Shown piece after piece: positions 12,286-21,144 of a DNA stretch of 64,000 nt (positions are counted from its first letter, which is position 1; every line of letters starts with the position of its first letter). The stretch comes from SSC3 sp963769585 (GTDB lineage Bacteria > Actinomycetota > Actinomycetes > Propionibacteriales > Nocardioidaceae), in assembly GCA_963769585.1 (NCBI GenBank), contig CAVYMJ010000006.1, positions 1,178,001 to 1,242,000 of the forward strand. Direction: 5' to 3'. The notes under the pieces were generated by a model, which did not search any database, was not told where the DNA came from, and was given only the letters and a program-made list of their open reading frames with translations. Made by a program: the position numbers and the translations under genes.

Positions 12286-12305
12286 CTGTCCCCTGGGACC
12301 TCGGT

Positions 12306-14393
12306 GTGTCGGAGACCGCTGGAAGACTGGCGCCCATGACCGACGCCGAGGACCTCGAGGACGGGCAGTTCGCGCTCCTGCCCGAGCTCGAGCATGCCCG
12401 GCGGCAGGCCGCCGCCGCGGCTCGTCACACGGCCGAGGCCGAGCGCGCAGCACCGGGGGTCGAGCCTGCGCCCGCGCTGCCGGTGGCCAGGGTGCTCGTC
12501 GACCTGCCGCTGGCCCACCTGGACCGGCCCTTCGACTACCTCGTCCCGGCCACCCTGCACGACAAGGTCGTCGCCGGGTCACGGGTCAAGGTCCGCTTCG
12601 CCGGCCAAGACGTCGACGGGTACGTCGTGGAGCGAGCCTCGTCCTCCGACCATCCGGGTCGGCTCACGCCGCTGCGTAGGGCGGTCTCAGCCGAGCCCGT
12701 CCTTTCGCCCGCTGTCGCCCGCCTCAGCGCCTCAGTCGCAGCGCGGTACGCCGGGACACGCTCAGATGTTCTCCGCCTCGCCGTCCCTCCCAGGCACGCC
12801 ACCGCCGAGCGCGCCGCCTCGCCCGAGGCGCCACCTATCGCCCCGGACCTGGCGGCGGCCGAGCGGGCCTGGTCGCCGTACGACCACACCCTGGCCACCC
12901 GGTTGGCAGCGGGGGAGTCGCCCCGCTGGGTGTGGGCCGCCCTGCCCGGAGCCGACTGGCCGACCCACCTGGCGCACGCTGCGGCAGCAACGGCTGCGAG
13001 CGGACGGGGCGCGCTGCTCTGCGTCCCTGACCAGCGAGACCTGTCCCGGCTGGACCGGGCCCTGACCGCGGTGCTCGGTGGCCCGGGCAGGCACGTCCTG
13101 CTCACCGCGGATCTTGGCCCTGCTGCCCGCTACCGCTCCTTCCTGGCGATCTCCCGGGGCGCAGTGCGGATCGTGGCGGGCACCAGGGCGTCGGCCTTCG
13201 CTCCGGTGCACGACCTGGGCCTGGTCGCGATCTGGGACGACGGCGACGACCTGCACGCCGAGCCACGGGCGCCGTACGCGCACACCAGGGAGGTGCTGCT
13301 GCTTCGCGCTCACGAAGAGAGCACCGCCGTGCTGGTCGGCGGGTACGCCCGCTCGGTCGAGGCCGCGTACCTGCTCAGCTCGGGCTGGGCACAGCCGCTG
13401 GAGGCGACGCGCGAGGAGGTCCGGGCCGCCGCGGCCACGGTCAGCATCAGCGGCGCGACCGACCACGACCTCCAGCGCGACGCGTACGCGCGCCTGGCTC
13501 GCCTTCCCAGTGCCGCTTACGCCGTCATCCGGGAGGGGCTGCTGAAGGGACCGGTGCTGGTGCAGACGCCTCGCCTCGGTTACGTCAACGTGTTGCTGTG
13601 TGCCGCCTGTCGCACCTCGGCGCGGTGCGCGGTGTGTGCCGGCCCCCTGGCCCTGCCGGCGTCGCACCGCCCACCGACCTGCCGCTGGTGTGGCAACGAG
13701 GAGCCCGGTCGCGCCTGCCCGACCTGCGGCGAGCGTGGCCTGAGGTCCCCGGTGCTGGGTGACCGCAGGACTGCCGAGGAGCTGGGTCGGGCCCACCCCG
13801 GGGTTCCGGTGAAGCGCTCCTCAGGCGACCGTGTCCTCGCAGAGGTGTCCCCGACGCCCGCCATCGTCGTGGCTACCCCAGGAGCTGAGCCGCTCGCCAC
13901 CGACGGGTACGCCGCGGCCCTGCTGCTCGACGCCTGGCTGATGCTGGCCCGGCCGGACCTGCGTACCGCCGAGGAGTCACTGCGCCGCTGGCTGAACGCG
14001 GCGGCGCTGGTTCGCTCCGATGGCACCGTCCTGGTCGTCGGCGAGCCGTCTGATCCGGCGTTGCAGGCGCTGGTCCGCTGGGACCCGGGCGGCTTCGCTG
14101 TGCGTGAGATGGCCGAGCGGCAGGAGGCACATCTGCCTCCGGCTTCGCGGCTGGCGACCCTGACCGGTGACGAGGAGGCCGTCGCGTCCATGCTGGCCGA
14201 GCTCGAGCTGCCACCCGGCGGCGAGCTGCTCGGACCAGCTCCGGCGGCCGACGGCCTGGTGCGGGCCGTCGTACGCGTTCCGAGGGCCTCGGGCCCGGCT
14301 CTCTCCCGGGCGCTCGTCGAGCTCCAGGGAGTGCGGTCGGCCAAGAAGCTCGCGGCAGTGCGCGTCCAGGTGGACCCGGTCGCCCTGGAGTGA
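12306..14393 (+). CDS. priA: PriA-like primosomal protein N' lacking helicase motifs
   Basis: Probable replication-restart protein of the actinobacterial PriA type. 695 residues from GTG 12306, or 685 from ATG 12336; the second is equally plausible. The N-terminal DNA-binding domain is recognisable (RVLVDLPLAHLDRPFDYLVP). Eight zinc-ligand Cys form four CxxC pairs between about 13600 and 13735 (CAAC, CAVC, CRWC, CPTC). The helicase core is eroded: no Walker A GxGKT where WVWAALPGADWP lies, and no DEEH box (the region reads IWDDGDDLH). It therefore probably cannot unwind DNA by ATP hydrolysis, as noted for mycobacterial PriA. Neighbours metK and def match the actinobacterial order. Confidence 0.9.
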   Translation: MSETAGRLAPMTDAEDLEDGQFALLPELEHARRQAAAAARHTAEAERAAPGVEPAPALPVARVLVDLPLAHLDRPFDYLVPATLHDKVVAGSRVKVRFAGQDVDGYVVERASSSDHPGRLTPLRRAVSAEPVLSPAVARLSASVAARYAGTRSDVLRLAVPPRHATAERAASPEAPPIAPDLAAAERAWSPYDHTLATRLAAGESPRWVWAALPGADWPTHLAHAAAATAASGRGALLCVPDQRDLSRLDRALTAVLGGPGRHVLLTADLGPAARYRSFLAISRGAVRIVAGTRASAFAPVHDLGLVAIWDDGDDLHAEPRAPYAHTREVLLLRAHEESTAVLVGGYARSVEAAYLLSSGWAQPLEATREEVRAAAATVSISGATDHDLQRDAYARLARLPSAAYAVIREGLLKGPVLVQTPRLGYVNVLLCAACRTSARCAVCAGPLALPASHRPPTCRWCGNEEPGRACPTCGERGLRSPVLGDRRTAEELGRAHPGVPVKRSSGDRVLAEVSPTPAIVVATPGAEPLATDGYAAALLLDAWLMLARPDLRTAEESLRRWLNAAALVRSDGTVLVVGEPSDPALQALVRWDPGGFAVREMAERQEAHLPPASRLATLTGDEEAVASMLAELELPPGGELLGPAPAADGLVRAVVRVPRASGPALSRALVELQGVRSAKKLAAVRVQVDPVALE

Positions 14394-14399
14394 CCCGCC

Positions 14400-14405
14400 T
14401 AGACT
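14400..14405 (+). promoter_or_regulatory. candidate -10 element for def-fmt-rsmB
   Basis: TAGACT in the short priA-def gap, 31 bases before the def start and upstream of a clear ribosome site (GAAGGAG, 14423-14429). Fits the TANNNT pattern; no good -35 is seen. Confidence 0.4.
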
Positions 14406-14436
14406 TGACCGCCGACCCCCGTGAAGGAGCAGCACC

Positions 14437-14979
14437 TTGCCGATCCAGCCCATCCGTCTCTTCGGCGACCCGGTTCTGCGCACGCCCGCAGTACCGGTGA
14501 CCGACTTCGACGCCGAGCTGCGCAAGCTGGTCCAGGACCTCAGCGACACGATGCTGGAGGCCCCCGGGGCCGGGTTGGCTGCGCCGCAGATCGGGGTAGG
14601 GCTGCGGGTGTTCACCTACTACGTCGACGGTGAGCTCGGCCACCTGGTCAACCCCGACCTCGCCCTCTCCGAGGAGCTTCAGGAGGGCGACGAAGGCTGC
14701 CTGTCGATCCCCGGCCTGACCTGGGAATGCAAGCGGGCGCTCTCGGTGGTCGCGCGCGGCTTCTCCATGTACGGCGAGCCGGTGACCATCGAGGGCAGCG
14801 AGATGCTGGCCAGAGCGATCCAGCACGAGACCGACCACCTCGACGGCATCCTGTTCGTCGACCGGCTCGACGCCGAGACGCGCAAGCTGGCCATGAAGGC
14901 GATCCGGGAAGCCGAGTGGTTCGGCGAGCCCGCGATGATCAAGATGAGCCCGCACCCCATGCGTGGCCTCGGCCTCTGA
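14437..14979 (+). CDS. def: peptide deformylase
   Basis: Iron-dependent hydrolase that removes the formyl group from N-formylmethionine of new proteins. 180 residues from a TTG start at 14437, chosen because GAAGGAG lies eight bases upstream. The three family motifs are intact: GAGLAAPQIG, EGCLSIPG (Cys metal ligand) and QHETDHLDG (two His ligands plus catalytic Glu). It is coupled to fmt by a one-base overlap (TGATG), pairing formylation of the initiator tRNA with deformylation of the product. Confidence 0.97.
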   Translation: MPIQPIRLFGDPVLRTPAVPVTDFDAELRKLVQDLSDTMLEAPGAGLAAPQIGVGLRVFTYYVDGELGHLVNPDLALSEELQEGDEGCLSIPGLTWECKRALSVVARGFSMYGEPVTIEGSEMLARAIQHETDHLDGILFVDRLDAETRKLAMKAIREAEWFGEPAMIKMSPHPMRGLGL

Positions 14980-15906
14980 TGCGCGTCGTCTTCGCCGGGA
15001 CCCCCGAGGTCGCTCTGGCCTCGCTCGACGCGATCGCCGCCTCGTCCCACGAGCTGGTCGCGGTCCTCACCCGTCCGGACGCTCCGGCCGGTCGTGGCAG
15101 GAAGCTGACGCCCTCGCCGGTGGCGCAGCGGGCCGAGGCGCTCGGGATCGAGGTGCTCAAGCCGGGCCATCCCCGAGACGAGGAGTTCCAAGCCGAGCTC
15201 AAGCGGCTGGAGGTCGACTGCTGCCCGGTCGTCGCCTACGGTGCGCTCCTGCCGCGGTCCGCTCTCGACCTCGCGCGGCTCGGCTGGGTCAACCTGCACT
15301 TCTCCTTGCTGCCGCGCTGGCGTGGCGCCGCACCGGTACAGCACGCCTTGCTGCACGGCGACGAGTTCAGCGGAGCAACCACCTTCCGCATCGTGGAGGA
15401 GCTCGATGCGGGCCCGACGTACGGGATGATGACCGAGCGTGTGCTGCCGGGCGACACCTCCGGTCAGCTGCTGGGTCGGCTCGCCGAGGGTGGTGCGCAG
15501 CTTTTGGTGGCGACCCTGGACGGCCTCGAGTCCGGTCAGCTCGAGGAGCGTGCCCAGCAGGCGGACGGCGTCACGTACGCCCCCAAGATCAATGTCGAGG
15601 ACGCGCAGGTCCGCTGGAACGAGCCGGTCGCGTTCGTCGACCGCCGGATCCGCGCGTGTACTCCCGCGCCGGGAGCCTGGACGACGTTCGACGGCGAGCG
15701 GTTGAAGCTGGGCCCCGTTGTCGCCGACGACTCCGTTGCGACGCTCGCAGCCAGGCGAGGTGCTGGTCGGCAAGAGTGCCGTCCACGTCGGTACCCGCAG
15801 CACACCGGTCAGGCTGGGGCTGGTCAAGCCGTTCGGCAAGAGGGAGATGGCCGCAGCGGACTGGGCGCGCGGTGTCCGGGTCGAGAGCGGTGCGGTCCTT
15901 GGCTGA
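14979..15906 (+). CDS. fmt: methionyl-tRNA formyltransferase (apparent +1 frameshift)
   Basis: Formylates Met-tRNA for translation start, using 10-formyltetrahydrofolate. The frame from ATG 14979 carries the whole catalytic domain: VVFAGTPEVALASL, folate loop HFSLLPRWRGAAPVQ and the C-terminal domain up to GPVVADDSVATLA. The conserved end PGEVLVGKSAVHVGT...AAADWARGVR is one base out of phase, entering after about 15744-15752. Removing one base, for example G15750, gives ATLAPGEVLVGK and a normal 308-residue protein ending at 15906. Without correction the reading runs through to 16028 with an unrelated tail. fmt is normally kept intact, so a sequence error is the first explanation; a real mutation is the alternative. 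Confidence 0.88.
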
Positions 15907-17284
15907 CCCGCGGTCGCCCGGCTCTCGCAGACCTGGTGGGCGGCCACCGCGGCGTACTCGGCTGGACCCGTCCCGGGAGGCGGCGTACGACGTGCTGTGC
16001 CGGGTGCGGACCGATGCCGCCTACGTGAACCTGCTGCTTCCGACCGCACTGAGCCGAAGGGCGCTGGAAGGACGGGATGCGGCGTTCGCCACCGAGCTCG
16101 TCTCGGGCACGATCCGGCGCCAGGGCACCTACGACGCGGTGCTCGCCGCCTGCGTCGACCGACCGCTCGGCAAGGTCGACCCGGGAGTCCTGGACGCACT
16201 GCGGCTCGGGGCACACCAGCTGCTCAGCATGCGGGTGCCGACGCATGCCGCGGTGAACACCACCGTCGACCTGGTGCGCGAGCGAATCGGACCCGGCCCG
16301 ACCGGCTTCGTCAACGCAGTCCTGCGCAAGGTGGCTGCCCACGACCTGGCCGGCTGGGTCCGCCGGGTGGCGCCCGAGGACGATCTCGGGTTCAGGGCGA
16401 TCGCCTTCAGCCACCCGAGGTGGGTGGTAGCAGCACTGCAGGAGGCCGTCGGCGCCGACGAGATCGACGCGCTGCTGGAGGCCGACAACGCGCCGCCCAG
16501 GGTCACGCTGGTGGCCCGCCCAGGGCTGGCAACCGTCGCCGAGCTCGGCGGCTCGCCGACCGGGCTCTCGCCGTACGCGGCGGTGCTGGACGGCGGCGAC
16601 CCCGGCGCGGTCCCCGCCGTCGCCGAGGGCCGGGCCGGCGTACAGGACGAGGGGTCGCAGCTGGTCGCGCTCGCGCTGGCGGCTGCCGAGGTCCAGGGCC
16701 GTGACCAGCGCTGGCTGGACCTGTGCGCGGGACCCGGCGGCAAGTCGGCCCTGCTCGCCGCCGTTGCCGCGCCCCGAGGAGCCCGGGTTCTGGCGGCCGA
16801 GCTGCAGGAGCATCGCGCCGGCCTGGTCAGGGCCAGCACAGCCACCGTCGCCGGCGGCATGCTGGCGGTGGTCGCGGCCGACGGCACCAAGCCCGCCTGG
16901 CGGGCGGACGCCTTCGACAGGGTGCTGGTGGACGCACCGTGCACCGGTCTCGGGGCGCTGCGCCGGCGCCCTGAGTCCCGCTGGCGCCGTACCGAGGCCG
17001 ACGTACAGCGGCTGGTGCCCCTGCAGAAGGCGCTGCTCGCACGCGCGCTGGACTCGGTGAGACCAGGGGGAGTGGTGGGTTACACGACCTGTTCCCCGGT
17101 GCTGGCCGAGACCGCGGGGGTGGTCAGTGCGCTGGTCGACGCCAACCCGCACGTGGTGCTCGAGGATGCGCGAGGACTCTTCCCCACCACCGACGACGCC
17201 GGACCCCTGCCAGGCACGGTTCAGCTGTGGCCACACCGCCACGGGACGGACGCCATGTTCTTCGCCCTGCTACGGCGCCTCTAG
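15890..17284 (+). CDS. rsmB: 16S rRNA (cytosine-967-C5) methyltransferase
   Basis: SAM-dependent RNA methyltransferase of the Sun/RsmB family. The GTG at 15890 (464 residues) or TTG at 15899 are the likely starts, overlapping the corrected fmt end; the larger open frame upstream is only an fmt shadow. An N-terminal NusB-like RNA-binding domain (REAAYDVLCRVRTDAAYVN onward) precedes the Rossmann methyltransferase. Motif I is LDLCAGPGGKSALLAA, motif IV VDAPCTGLGALRRRPE and motif VI YTTCSP, supplying both Cys of the m5C mechanism. def-fmt-rsmB-rpe is a standard actinobacterial order. Confidence 0.93.
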   Translation: MRSLADPRSPGSRRPGGRPPRRTRLDPSREAAYDVLCRVRTDAAYVNLLLPTALSRRALEGRDAAFATELVSGTIRRQGTYDAVLAACVDRPLGKVDPGVLDALRLGAHQLLSMRVPTHAAVNTTVDLVRERIGPGPTGFVNAVLRKVAAHDLAGWVRRVAPEDDLGFRAIAFSHPRWVVAALQEAVGADEIDALLEADNAPPRVTLVARPGLATVAELGGSPTGLSPYAAVLDGGDPGAVPAVAEGRAGVQDEGSQLVALALAAAEVQGRDQRWLDLCAGPGGKSALLAAVAAPRGARVLAAELQEHRAGLVRASTATVAGGMLAVVAADGTKPAWRADAFDRVLVDAPCTGLGALRRRPESRWRRTEADVQRLVPLQKALLARALDSVRPGGVVGYTTCSPVLAETAGVVSALVDANPHVVLEDARGLFPTTDDAGPLPGTVQLWPHRHGTDAMFFALLRRL

Positions 17285-17287
17285 ACT
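17282..17287 (+). promoter_or_regulatory. candidate -10 element for rpe
   Basis: TAGACT ends ten bases before the rpe ATG and overlaps the rsmB stop codon. No ribosome-binding site lies between, so a transcript from here would have only a leader of a few bases. Confidence 0.45.
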
Positions 17288-17297
17288 CGGGCTCACC

Positions 17298-17951
17298 ATG
17301 GGCATCCAGATCTCCCCGAGCATGCTGTCGTGCGACTTCGCCAACCTCGCCGCCGAGGCGGAGCGGATCAAGAACGCCGACTGGCTCCATATCGACGTGA
17401 TGGACAACCACTTCGTCCCGAACCTCACGCTCGGCGTACCCGTGGTGGAGGCGCTGGCCAAGGCCTCGTCCACACCCATCGACTGCCATCTGATGATCGA
17501 GGACCCGGACCGCTGGGCTCCGGCGTACGTCGAGGCCGGGGCGGGCTCGGTGACCTTCCACGTCGAGGCCGCCACCGCACCCATCCGGCTGGCCCGTGAG
17601 CTGCGCGCGAAGGGCGCCCGGGCCGGCATGGCCCTGCGGCCGGCCACTCCGGTCGAGCCGTACGAGGACCTGCTCGGCGAGCTCGACATGCTGCTGATCA
17701 TGACGGTCGAGCCAGGCTTCGGCGGCCAGCGCTTCCTCGAGGTCTGTCTGCCCAAGATCCGCCGCGCTCGACAGCTCCTCGACCAGCACGGTGTCGACGT
17801 CTGGCTCCAGGTAGACGGTGGTGTCTCCCTGGAGACCATCGAGCTCTGTGCCGACGCCGGCGCCGATGTCTTCGTCGCCGGTTCCGCCGTATTCAGTGCC
17901 GACGACCCCGCCGTCATGGTCGACAAGCTCCGAGCCGCCGCTTCCCGTTGA
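17298..17951 (+). CDS. rpe: ribulose-phosphate 3-epimerase
   Basis: Interconverts ribulose 5-phosphate and xylulose 5-phosphate in the pentose phosphate pathway. 217 residues from ATG 17298. Family motifs are all present: SPSMLSCDFANL, HIDVMDNHFVPN (metal-binding His and Asp), DCHLMIEDP, VEPGFGGQRF and VDGGVS, with the phosphate-binding FVAGSAVF near the end. The start has no upstream Shine-Dalgarno sequence. Its TGA stop is also the first TGA of the 22-bp tandem repeat that follows. Confidence 0.97.
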   Translation: MGIQISPSMLSCDFANLAAEAERIKNADWLHIDVMDNHFVPNLTLGVPVVEALAKASSTPIDCHLMIEDPDRWAPAYVEAGAGSVTFHVEAATAPIRLARELRAKGARAGMALRPATPVEPYEDLLGELDMLLIMTVEPGFGGQRFLEVCLPKIRRARQLLDQHGVDVWLQVDGGVSLETIELCADAGADVFVAGSAVFSADDPAVMVDKLRAAASR

Positions 17952-18080
17952 GCCGGGCGTGTTGGTTGGTTGAGCCGGGCGTGTTGGTTGGTTGAGCCGG
18001 GCGTGTTGGTTGGTTGAGCCGGGCGTGTTGGTTGGTTGAGCCGGGCGTGTTGGTTGGTTGAGCCGGGCGTGTTGGTTGAA
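17949..18080 (+). repeat. tandem array, six copies of a 22-bp unit
   Basis: Six head-to-tail copies, each 22 bases, unit TGAGCCGGGCGTGTTGGTTG plus GT. Copies 1-5 are identical; copy 6 (18059-18080) differs only in its last two bases. The array begins exactly at the rpe stop codon. 22 is not a multiple of three and each unit carries a stop in one frame, so this is not protein repeat coding. There are no spacers, so it is not CRISPR. Two related copies in reverse orientation lie at 22261-22298. Confidence 0.97.
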
Positions 18081-18324
18081 CCCGTTATCCCGAGCTTCGG
18101 GCCTCTCAGCGAACAAACAGTCGTCCCCCGGTTTGGCTTGGCCCCCTTCGCAGCAAATTCGGCCCGGTCACGCCCCGCCCACCAGACCCGAGTCAAGCCG
18201 TTCTTCGGCCACCTCAAGGGCGAGTGCCCCCACTGGACCAAATCACCGACCCCGACTGAGCCCTGATGCACAGGTGAGGGTGAGAACAGGACGACGTTCC
18301 TTGAGCCCGCGCATTCCGGCCGCC
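18081..18324. other. intergenic stretch without a recognisable gene
   Basis: About 244 bases between the tandem array and the end of the convergent response-regulator gene. Open frames here are short and lack family resemblance or a ribosome site. I see no clear terminator hairpin. Confidence 0.6.
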
Positions 18325-18975
18325 TCAGGACAAGCCCGCCTCCCGAGCTCTGAGCGCTGCAGCGGTGCGGTCGGGGACTTGCAGTTTCAGGAGCACCTGC
18401 GAAACGTGGTTGCGGACGGTCTTCTCAGACATGCCGAGCCGCCGGGCGATCTCGTGATTGCGGCAGCCCTTCGCGAGCGATTCCAGGACGTCGCGTTCCC
18501 GGGGTGTGAGGTCGGGGAATGCGCGCGCCGACGGAGACTCCTCGGCCGTGCCGGAGTAGAACGCCACGATCCGTTTGGCGATCGAGCCGCCGTACACGGC
18601 GTCGCCGTTGGCGACGGCGAGCACGGCCCTGCCGATCTCGTCGCCGTCGGCGCCCTTGACGAGATACCCGTTGGCGCCAGCGCGAAGGGCAGCGAAGACG
18701 TGCTCGTCGTCCTCGTGCATGGTGAGGACGAGGATCCCCAGGTCGGGGTGGCGCTCGCGCAGGGTGCGGGTCGCGGCCACCCCATCAAGATCGGGCATGC
18801 TCAGGTCGGTGATCGCAACGTCGGGCGTGTGATGATCCACGGATGCGATGAGTTGGGAACCTGTCGCGGCGGTGGCGACGACCTCAATGCTGTCGAGTTG
18901 GCTCAGGATGGCGTCCAAGCCGTATCGGTACATGGGGTGGTCGTCGGCAAGGACGACCCGCACCGTCGTTGTCAT
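18325..18975 (-). CDS. LuxR/NarL-family response regulator
   Basis: DNA-binding two-component regulator, 216 residues. The receiver domain (1-120) has the acidic pocket in ADDHP, the phospho-acceptor Asp in AITDLSMPDLDG and the conserved Lys in YLVKGA. A linker leads to a C-terminal LuxR helix-turn-helix, LTPRERDVLESLAKG...SEKTVRNHV. The ATG overlaps the kinase stop by ATGA (18972-18975), so it forms one operon with the kinase upstream. Target genes are unknown; the membrane and secreted proteins next door, divergently transcribed, are candidates. Confidence 0.93.
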   Translation of the reverse strand: MTTTVRVVLADDHPMYRYGLDAILSQLDSIEVVATAATGSQLIASVDHHTPDVAITDLSMPDLDGVAATRTLRERHPDLGILVLTMHEDDEHVFAALRAGANGYLVKGADGDEIGRAVLAVANGDAVYGGSIAKRIVAFYSGTAEESPSARAFPDLTPRERDVLESLAKGCRNHEIARRLGMSEKTVRNHVSQVLLKLQVPDRTAAALRAREAGLS

Positions 18976-20983
18976 GACACCTCCAAGGGAAGTACTGCGG
19001 AGATCTCAGTGCCGCGGTGGGGCGCCGTGGTGACCTCGATTCGGCCACCCAGCGCTGTCACCCGGGTGCGCATCGATTCCAGTCCGTGCCCGGGCGTATG
19101 CCCGGGGTGGATGCCGGTGCCATCGTCGATGACGGAGACTCGTAGTTCGGTTGGCGTGCCGTTGAGCACTACTCGACAACGGCCCGCCGAGGCGTGTCGC
19201 GACACGTTGGTGAGACCCTCGGCGACGACCCGGAATGCGGCTTCTTCCACCTGAGGCGGAACACCTCTGACGGGGTGGCTATGGAGTTCGAAGCTGATGC
19301 CGCCGGTGTGCCCGAAGCCCAGCGCGTCGGCGACTTCACGGACCGCGCCGACCAGGCCGACTCGGTCCAGGGCCGAGGGTCGGAGTCCATCCAGCACGCG
19401 CCGGATCTCCGACCACGGCACCCGAGGCCTCCTGGCGGGTACGGTCGAGGATCGCTCGAGCCTTCTGCGGGTCGGTGAGCAACGCATTGGTGGCAGCTTC
19501 CAGCCCGAGTGCGATGCCGGACATGGACGGACCGAGTCCGTCGTGCAGGTCACGGCGAAGCCGGTCCCGCTCCACCAGGGTGGCTTCGCTTACCCGTCGG
19601 CGCTCGGCGTCGAGTTCCTCGGTGAGGGCCCGGGCACGGACTACGACGGCGAGGTGCGGTGCCAAGGCTGCGATCAGTCGGCCATCCTCTTGGGTGATCC
19701 GGGGCTCTCGGTGCCGTGGAGCGACCGTCAGTCTGCCGAGCTCCTGCACCTCCGTGCTTCAGCGCAACCTCGTGCCCTCCGTCGGCGGGGACGCCGACCA
19801 CGGCCAGTTCTCGCCCGGACGCATCCGTCACCCGGGCAAAGGAGGCTCCGGTGGCCATGGCCACTGCGCGGAGCATCGACGGGACCGGGTCGGCGGTCGC
19901 GATCTCGAGGCCGGCGCCGACCCGGTCGACCGCCGCCAGCGGGTCGATCCGGTCTCCGAGCACGAACCGGTCCACCCGGCCGCGCAGCCAGCCGGCAATC
20001 GGAAACAGCAGGAGCGCGACCACGGCCGAGCCGACCAGGAGGGGCAACGGCCCTTCGGGTACGAGCCGGGCCAGAGTCGTGGTCGTACCGCCCACTACGA
20101 GCGCGACCAGCAGCGTCAGCGGGGCGTAGAGCAGGGTCCGCCGCAGGGCCACCTCGATGCCGAGCAGGCGGTAGCGCAGAACACCGATCGCGATCGCGAC
20201 CGGAATCAGTCCGTAGGCGACGGAGAACAGGGTCTCCGATGGACTGAAGAAGGCAGCGGTGAAGACCACCAGCACTGCGACCAGCCAGAGCAACTGTTGG
20301 CGTTCGGGTGCTTGCGCACGCAGCGCCCGCACGAGGGTGCCGATCAGAACGACCGGTACCGAGCCCACGATGAACACGGCAGCCGGGATGATCGTGGCGA
20401 GCGAGAACCAGGTAGGTACGTCCCACGGCAGCCGGACGCCCTTGACCACATCATCTACACCGCCCTGGCCGGTGCCGGCCGACACGATCAGGAAGCAGAT
20501 GCCGACGAGGGCAGCCCGAACCTGCCACCGCCAGAAACGGGAGGCCGAACGTCCGGTTGGATACAGACCGGGCAGCACGGTGGCAACGATGGCCAGGGAC
20601 GGCATCCAGGCCCACGAGGCCAGCCACATCGCCGGTAGCCCGAGGGGCACCGACTCGTCCGGGTCGGTCAGCGCGCGAGCGCCGTACGCCTCACTGCTCA
20701 TCTGGAGCGCCTGGAGGAAGCCGCTGGCCAGCACCAGCCAACCGATGGCGTTGCGGGGACGCTGGGAAATCAGCCAGGCGCCCGACAGGACGAACGGAAA
20801 GAGCACCAGTCCCTGGAGGAGGTCGGCCGTGTCGATGGGGTTCTCCATCTGCGGCCGAGCCATCACGTCGCCGGACAGCGACAGCGGGATCGTCGCGTAG
20901 AGCGCCGTGGCGACCACGACCAGCGCCCACCCTGCGCGCACCAGAACAGGGTCGCTGAGGTCACCGGGACGGAGGCGCTGCAT
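18972..20983 (-). pseudogene. membrane sensor histidine kinase, interrupted by two frameshifts
   Basis: NarX-type kinase (HisKA_3) split over three frames. From ATG 20983 (ATG 21049 is an alternative) the N-terminal part has about nine hydrophobic segments and a GAF-like region up to VALKHGGA. One extra base near 19743-19744 shifts it; the next frame holds the dimerisation/phosphoacceptor part RDRLRRDLHDGLGP. A second extra base near 19409-19410 shifts it again before EIRRVLDGLRPSAL and the ATPase domain (N-box AEGLTNVSRHA, VIDDGTGI, GHGLESMR). Dropping one C at each site restores a continuous 669-residue protein. All functional motifs survive, so either the gene is newly broken or the sequence has two errors. 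Confidence 0.82.
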
Positions 20984-21144
20984 CTCAGCAGTGTGACCGT
21001 TCGCGGGACTCCCTGTCAGGGGACTCGAGTCCTTGGTCGACCGGGACATCTTCCCGGGACGGGTGCGTCTCCCGCCACGTCCGTCCCGGGGGCCCTGGGC
21101 GGTTCCCTTGTGGCTCCTAACCGATCGCAACCCAAGGAGTCGTC

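Noticed and set aside
15744..15752. Programmed +1 frameshift in fmt
   Set aside because: No slippery codon followed by a stop or known stimulatory signal; a one-base error or mutation is simpler.
14963..15889. N-terminal extension of rsmB
   Set aside because: This part reads fmt in another phase; the RsmB family begins near 15890.
17949..18080. CRISPR array
   Set aside because: Units are contiguous 22-mers without spacers, and no cas genes are present.
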